From: Lentisphaeria bacterium UBA1829
GTDB lineage: Bacteria > Verrucomicrobiota > Lentisphaeria > Victivallales > UBA1829
Assembly (NCBI GenBank): GCA_002338895.1
Contig: DDJH01000082.1
Location: 7,675-16,901 of the forward strand
Length of the DNA stretch: 9,227 nt
Reading direction: 5' to 3'
Positions 5,907 through 9,227 of this stretch are shown in pieces. Under the pieces are notes generated by a model. It made no database searches. It was not told the DNA's origin and worked only from the letters and a program-made list of their open reading frames with translations. Each line of letters begins with the position of its first letter. Position 1 is the first letter of the stretch. The position numbers were made by a program, and so were the translations under genes.

Positions 5907-6860
5907 ATGGCTGTCAAAAAAAATGTGATCGGAACGTTTCAGCTTCCCCGCGGCGGAGCGGAACGGGGATCCACAAAGTCGGCAACAGTGACCGGGGCCA
6001 GTTTGCAGTATGAGAATTATTATTCGATGCCTCTGTTTCCCGCGTTTGTCGATCACGGGGTGTATACGAGCGGAAACTGGTATGAGCACATCAGCTACCG
6101 GCTGGTCGCCTTTGAAATCCCGCTCGACGGAAACATGCTGTTCCGTCAGAGAGGGATGACGACGGTGGCCAATCCGGGAACCGTGTATCTGATGCATCGC
6201 GGGGAGGATTCCCGGCTGGAGTCGGGACCTTCCGGGCGGTGCCGCAAACTGGCGCTCTGCGTCGGCGGGGCGTCGCTGGCCGGGGTGATGGCGGATACCG
6301 GACTGGCAAACCGTGTCGCGATCCGGGTCTCCAATCTGGAAAAACTGGTCAATCTGATTCAGAAGATCGAACAGTCGATTCACGCCGGAGAGGTGTTTCA
6401 TGCGTGCGCGTTGACGTATGAGTTCCTGCTTGAGCTGGCATCCAATCTGCAGAGCCGGATTCCGGAGAAACTGGTCCGCATTCTGGAGAGCATGAAGATC
6501 GGAATTCCGCAGAATCTCTCTCTGGAGGATTTCGCAGAGGAGTTTCATCTCAGCCGCTCGACTCTTCACCGCCTGTTCAAACAGCACCTCGGAACGACTC
6601 CGAAGGAGTATTACCGGACTCTGAAGCTCGATTTCGCCCGCCGTCTTCTGCTGGATGCCGATTCCTCCGTCAAGGCGGTGGCGGAGCGGTGCGGATTCCC
6701 GGATCCGGTGAGCTTTTCCCATGCGTTCCGGAAAATGTTCCTCTGCTCGCCGCTGGAGTACCGCCGGTCCGGTGCGCAGGAGAAAAAACGCAATGAGACG
6801 GAAATCGCGGAGAATACCGGCGGCAGACGCCGGGAAGATCCCCCGTCACCGGAGCGTTGA
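5907..6860 (+). CDS. AraC-family transcriptional regulator (second copy)
   Basis: This 317-residue protein has an N-terminal ligand domain (about 35-180, including VANPGTVYLMHRGEDS at 87-102, a cupin-like strand pair) and a C-terminal AraC double helix-turn-helix. The first HTH lies in LEDFAEEFHLSRSTLHRLFKQ (206-226) and the second in VKAVAERCGFPDPVSFSHAFRK (255-276), followed by the usual SPLEYRR. After the HTH comes an odd tail of about 30 residues rich in Arg, Glu and Pro (287-317), probably disordered. GGAGAAGG at 5898-5905 supports the start. It is not closely similar to the first AraC protein outside the HTH, so the two probably sense different molecules. Its position behind the Gfo/Idh gene suggests it controls this unit or the GH2-like gene downstream. 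Confidence 0.92.
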   Translation: MAVKKNVIGTFQLPRGGAERGSTKSATVTGASLQYENYYSMPLFPAFVDHGVYTSGNWYEHISYRLVAFEIPLDGNMLFRQRGMTTVANPGTVYLMHRGEDSRLESGPSGRCRKLALCVGGASLAGVMADTGLANRVAIRVSNLEKLVNLIQKIEQSIHAGEVFHACALTYEFLLELASNLQSRIPEKLVRILESMKIGIPQNLSLEDFAEEFHLSRSTLHRLFKQHLGTTPKEYYRTLKLDFARRLLLDADSSVKAVAERCGFPDPVSFSHAFRKMFLCSPLEYRRSGAQEKKRNETEIAENTGGRRREDPPSPER

Positions 6861-6961
6861 AACGAGGGCCGATAAGCCTGTGCCTCCGCCGCCGAATCCC
6901 GCAGGAAACGTCTGTCGAAGGGGGAGGGGCGGATGGAGGGCAGATCAGAATATTTCCCAAC

Positions 6962-6990
6962 CAGTCCGCCGGGACTGCGCAACAGTTTTT
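6962..6990 (+). terminator. Possible terminator of the second AraC gene
   Basis: CAGTCC (6962-6967) pairs with GGACTG (6972-6977) around a GCCG loop. TTTTT (6986-6990) follows only after 8 nt, which is farther than in classical intrinsic terminators, so this is a weak candidate. Confidence 0.35.
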
Positions 6991-7059
6991 CCCTTTCCCG
7001 TTCCAGGAAAGAACGGAAGAGAATCAAAATGATATAAAAAATCAATATTTTAGAATTTT

Positions 7060-7115
7060 TTGACAAGAAAACAGGAATTCTTCCTCTTCCCTTCCTTCCG
7101 CTTTTCGTGTAAAAT
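7060..7115 (+). promoter_or_regulatory. Possible promoter elements for the GH2-like gene
   Basis: A consensus -35-like TTGACA (7060-7065) follows an AT-rich stretch, but no -10 lies 16-18 bp downstream. A -10-like TAAAAT sits at 7110-7115, with only a poor TTCCCT (7087-7092) at 17 bp. The promoter probably starts transcripts near 7122, but the usual pair is not complete; an activator-dependent promoter is possible. Confidence 0.3.
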
Positions 7116-7160
7116 AAAAGAGAAAAGCAGAGGAACAGAAAGAAAAAGGAGGTTTCCGAA

Positions 7161-9227
7161 ATGATCCGTTTGCTGACCGCCATATTGACAATGCTGATTC
7201 TTGTGTCCGTTTCCGGCCAGAATCTTCTGAATCGCGAGACCCTGAAAGGGCGTCTTCCGAAGGGGATCGAAATGAGTCTTTCGAAGGATGGTCCGAGTTT
7301 CCGAGTCACCGGAGGAGGTCGGATGATCCGCTACCGGATCGCCCTTCCGGAAAAGGCAAAAGTTCTGTTCCTGAGCATGATGGCCCGGACCCGGGACTGC
7401 GTCCGCGGCGACGAGGGATGGAAAAATGCCCGGCTGGATCTGATGTTCATCGACCGGAACGGAAAACGGGTCGGACCATGGCTGAAGACCTTCGCCTTCA
7501 CGGGAACGCACGACTGGACCTTCTGCGAACGGGATTTCGAGATTCCTTCCGGAGCGGCGTTCATCGACGTCATTCCCGCCAACTACGGGAAGTCGGGCAC
7601 GATCGAACTGAAGCAGATCCGTCTGATTCCCGACAGCGCCGGGAACATCGGCGATCTGCCCTCGCCGGACGGCTCCCCCGACGAGGTGCTCTTCTCCCTG
7701 AAGGACGCCGAACGGACCGTGACTCCGATGCGGGAAAAAGTGACGTTGAACGGACTCTGGCGCTTCTTCCCGGTCTTCCGTGAGACGGATGCGTCCTCCG
7801 TTCCCGCGCCCGGTTCCGGGTGGGGATATTTCAAGGTGCCCGCCTCGTTCCCGGAGCTGACGCAGAGAGCGATGGGGCCGGGTGCCAACAACAATATCGC
7901 CTATCTTCCCGGGAAAATCCGTCGGATGGCGCAAAAGGAGAAGATCCGGGAGGCTTGGTACCGCAGAACGGTCGCAGTTCCCGCGTCCTGGAACGGACGA
8001 CGGATCCGTCTGCTGATCGACATGCTGCAGAGCGTCGGAACCATCTTTGTCGACGGGAAAAAGGCGGGAACACTCGCATTCCCCGGGGGCGCGCTGGATC
8101 TGACCGGACGTCTGATCCCCGGAAAGACGCACGAACTGGCCGTTTTCGTTTCGGCAAAACCGACCGCCCTTTCCACGTTCATGGGGGAGACGCGCATGTA
8201 TCAGTCGCTCCGCGATCTGGACAACCGCGGACTCTGCGGCGACGTCGAACTCGAATCCATTCCCGTCAAACACAGCATTTCCGACGTTCTTGTCATCCCC
8301 TCCGTGGAGAAGAAGACCATCACATTCGATACCGGCTTCCTGAAGCTCCCCGAAGGATCCTACCGCCTGAAAGCCCTCGTCTCGGACAACTCCGGCGAGA
8401 AGAAGACCTTCCTCTCAAAACCGTTCTCCGGTTCCCGGCAGCGCGTTTCCTTCTCCTCCGCCTGGAGCAATCCGAAACTCTGGGACATTGACACCCCGCA
8501 GAACCTCTATACCCTCCGTCTGGAGCTCCTCTCCGCCGACGGAACGCTCCTGGACGCCTTCTATCCGGAAGAGTTCGGCTTCCGCGAGTTCCGCATCCGC
8601 GGCCGTCATTTCTATCTGAACGGCCGGAAGATCCATCTTCGCGCCGCCGCGGTCTCCAACACCCGCTTCTCCGCCAAGGCCACCGATGAGATGCTCGCGC
8701 ACATGATTCAAGTCTACAAGAAGTTCCATATCAATTTCCTTCTGGAAGCCATCTACGATTTCGCCCCCGGCACCTCCGGCTACAACGCCGCCTACTGGCG
8801 CGCAACTTCGAAGGCCGGAATCCTCACCTCGATGTCCATGCCCCATGTGAAGAATTTCAATTTCGATCTGAAAAATCCGGTCAACGCGGCGGAATACCGG
8901 CGCATTGCGGAACATCAGATCCGGCGCTATCAGAACATCCCCGGAATCATCCTGTTCGCCACCAGCCACAATGCGATGGGCTATGCCGATCAGCAGAATC
9001 CGGACCGCATCGGTTCCTCCTCCTCCGGAAAGACCGGACTGACTCCGTTCAGCCGCAACCGCCGGAATCAGGCTCTGCTGGCGGAAGACATTCTGAAGCA
9101 GATTGATCCCAGCCGGGGAGTGTATCATCACAGCGGCGGAAATCTGGGAGAGATCTTCACGATCAACTGCTATTTGAACTGGTCCCCGATCCAGGAACGG
9201 AGCGACTGGCTCGAAAAATGGGAGAAG
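7161..9227 (+). CDS. Secreted divergent GH2-like glycoside hydrolase, partial (C-terminus outside window)
   Basis: 689 codons are open to the window edge without a stop. A signal peptide is clear (MIRLLTAILTMLILVSVSGQ, cleavage likely near 19/20; no lipobox Cys). Domains in order: a jelly-roll-like region (about 30-160), a GH2-type sugar-binding domain (about 195-370; LNGLWRF at 196-202, AWYRRTVAVPASW at 265-277), an immunoglobulin-like domain with SNPKLWDIDTPQNLY (436-450) and GFREFRIRGRHFYLNGRKIHLR (473-494), then the start of a TIM barrel. The barrel is divergent: where GH2 enzymes carry the acid/base Glu in an ...NE motif, this protein reads IPGIILFATSHNAMGY (593-608), without Glu. The nucleophile region lies beyond the window. 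AAGGAGG (7146-7152), 8 nt before the ATG, supports the start. Export fits an outer, first step in glycan attack. Substrate unknown. Confidence 0.85.
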   Translation, partial: MIRLLTAILTMLILVSVSGQNLLNRETLKGRLPKGIEMSLSKDGPSFRVTGGGRMIRYRIALPEKAKVLFLSMMARTRDCVRGDEGWKNARLDLMFIDRNGKRVGPWLKTFAFTGTHDWTFCERDFEIPSGAAFIDVIPANYGKSGTIELKQIRLIPDSAGNIGDLPSPDGSPDEVLFSLKDAERTVTPMREKVTLNGLWRFFPVFRETDASSVPAPGSGWGYFKVPASFPELTQRAMGPGANNNIAYLPGKIRRMAQKEKIREAWYRRTVAVPASWNGRRIRLLIDMLQSVGTIFVDGKKAGTLAFPGGALDLTGRLIPGKTHELAVFVSAKPTALSTFMGETRMYQSLRDLDNRGLCGDVELESIPVKHSISDVLVIPSVEKKTITFDTGFLKLPEGSYRLKALVSDNSGEKKTFLSKPFSGSRQRVSFSSAWSNPKLWDIDTPQNLYTLRLELLSADGTLLDAFYPEEFGFREFRIRGRHFYLNGRKIHLRAAAVSNTRFSAKATDEMLAHMIQVYKKFHINFLLEAIYDFAPGTSGYNAAYWRATSKAGILTSMSMPHVKNFNFDLKNPVNAAEYRRIAEHQIRRYQNIPGIILFATSHNAMGYADQQNPDRIGSSSSGKTGLTPFSRNRRNQALLAEDILKQIDPSRGVYHHSGGNLGEIFTINCYLNWSPIQERSDWLEKWEK

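Larger units (their letters stand above)
6861..7160 (+). other. 300-bp intergenic region between the second AraC gene and the GH2-like gene
   Basis: I see no gene here. It is GC-rich up to about 7015, with two small hairpins (6962-6977 and 6998-7016), then abruptly AT-rich (about 7021-7075), then a nearly pure pyrimidine tract (7078-7106; 28 of 29 bases are C or T), then an A-rich leader. A single TTTCCCG (6994-7000) matches the half-site seen at 1050 and 4709, with no partner at 21 bp. Confidence 0.6.

Noticed and set aside
7050..8273. A 407-codon minus-strand frame opposite the GH2-like gene
   Set aside because: It is antisense to a gene with a signal peptide and recognisable domains, and has no domain signal itself.
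1..9227. tRNA, rRNA, CRISPR array, insertion sequence or phage elements
   Set aside because: I found no repeat-spacer arrays, transposase motifs, terminal inverted repeats or structured RNA genes on reading through both strands by eye.

Overview
The window is a GC-rich (by eye 55-60%) bacterial stretch that reads as part of a carbohydrate-utilisation locus. The mix of a sialidase-like protein, a GDSL/SGNH esterase, an FAD_oxidored-type flavoprotein, a Gfo/Idh/MocA dehydrogenase, two AraC-family regulators and a divergent GH2-like secreted enzyme is typical of the Lentisphaerota/Victivallales or related PVC-group bacteria, which carry many such genes. That assignment is inference from gene content and style only; there is no rRNA or marker gene here.

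Layout: (1) 1-941, minus strand, a sialidase/BNR-repeat protein with four Asp boxes, running off the left edge. It has a well-formed promoter and diverges from (2) an AraC-family regulator (1095-1955, plus). (3) An SGNH hydrolase (2114-3187, plus) follows behind its own promoter and ends in three consecutive hairpins (3193-3323). (4) A strong promoter (TTGTCA-17-TATAAT), preceded by a 21-bp-spaced direct repeat, drives an FAD-dependent oxidoreductase (3448-4701). (5) A Gfo/Idh/MocA oxidoreductase (4812-5825) has a hairpin leader and a possible promoter and operator. (6) A second AraC-family regulator (5907-6860) probably shares its transcript. (7) After a 300-bp gap comes a secreted, divergent GH2-type protein (7161 to the right edge, 689 codons visible, open).

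How the parts may fit: the GH2-like protein carries a signal peptide, whereas the sialidase-like protein, the esterase and both oxidoreductases appear cytoplasmic. A reasonable model is outer processing of a glycan, import by a system not in this window, then de-esterification, glycosidic cleavage and redox modification of the sugar inside the cell, under two AraC regulators. No transporter is present and no substrate can be read from the sequence.

The most interesting non-coding signal is a pair of AraC-style operators, each two direct repeats exactly 21 bp apart. A TTTCCCG-type repeat lies in the promoters of the first AraC gene and of the Gfo/Idh gene; an unrelated AGCATG-type repeat lies just upstream of the FAD gene promoter. 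This suggests a small regulatory network with two specificities.
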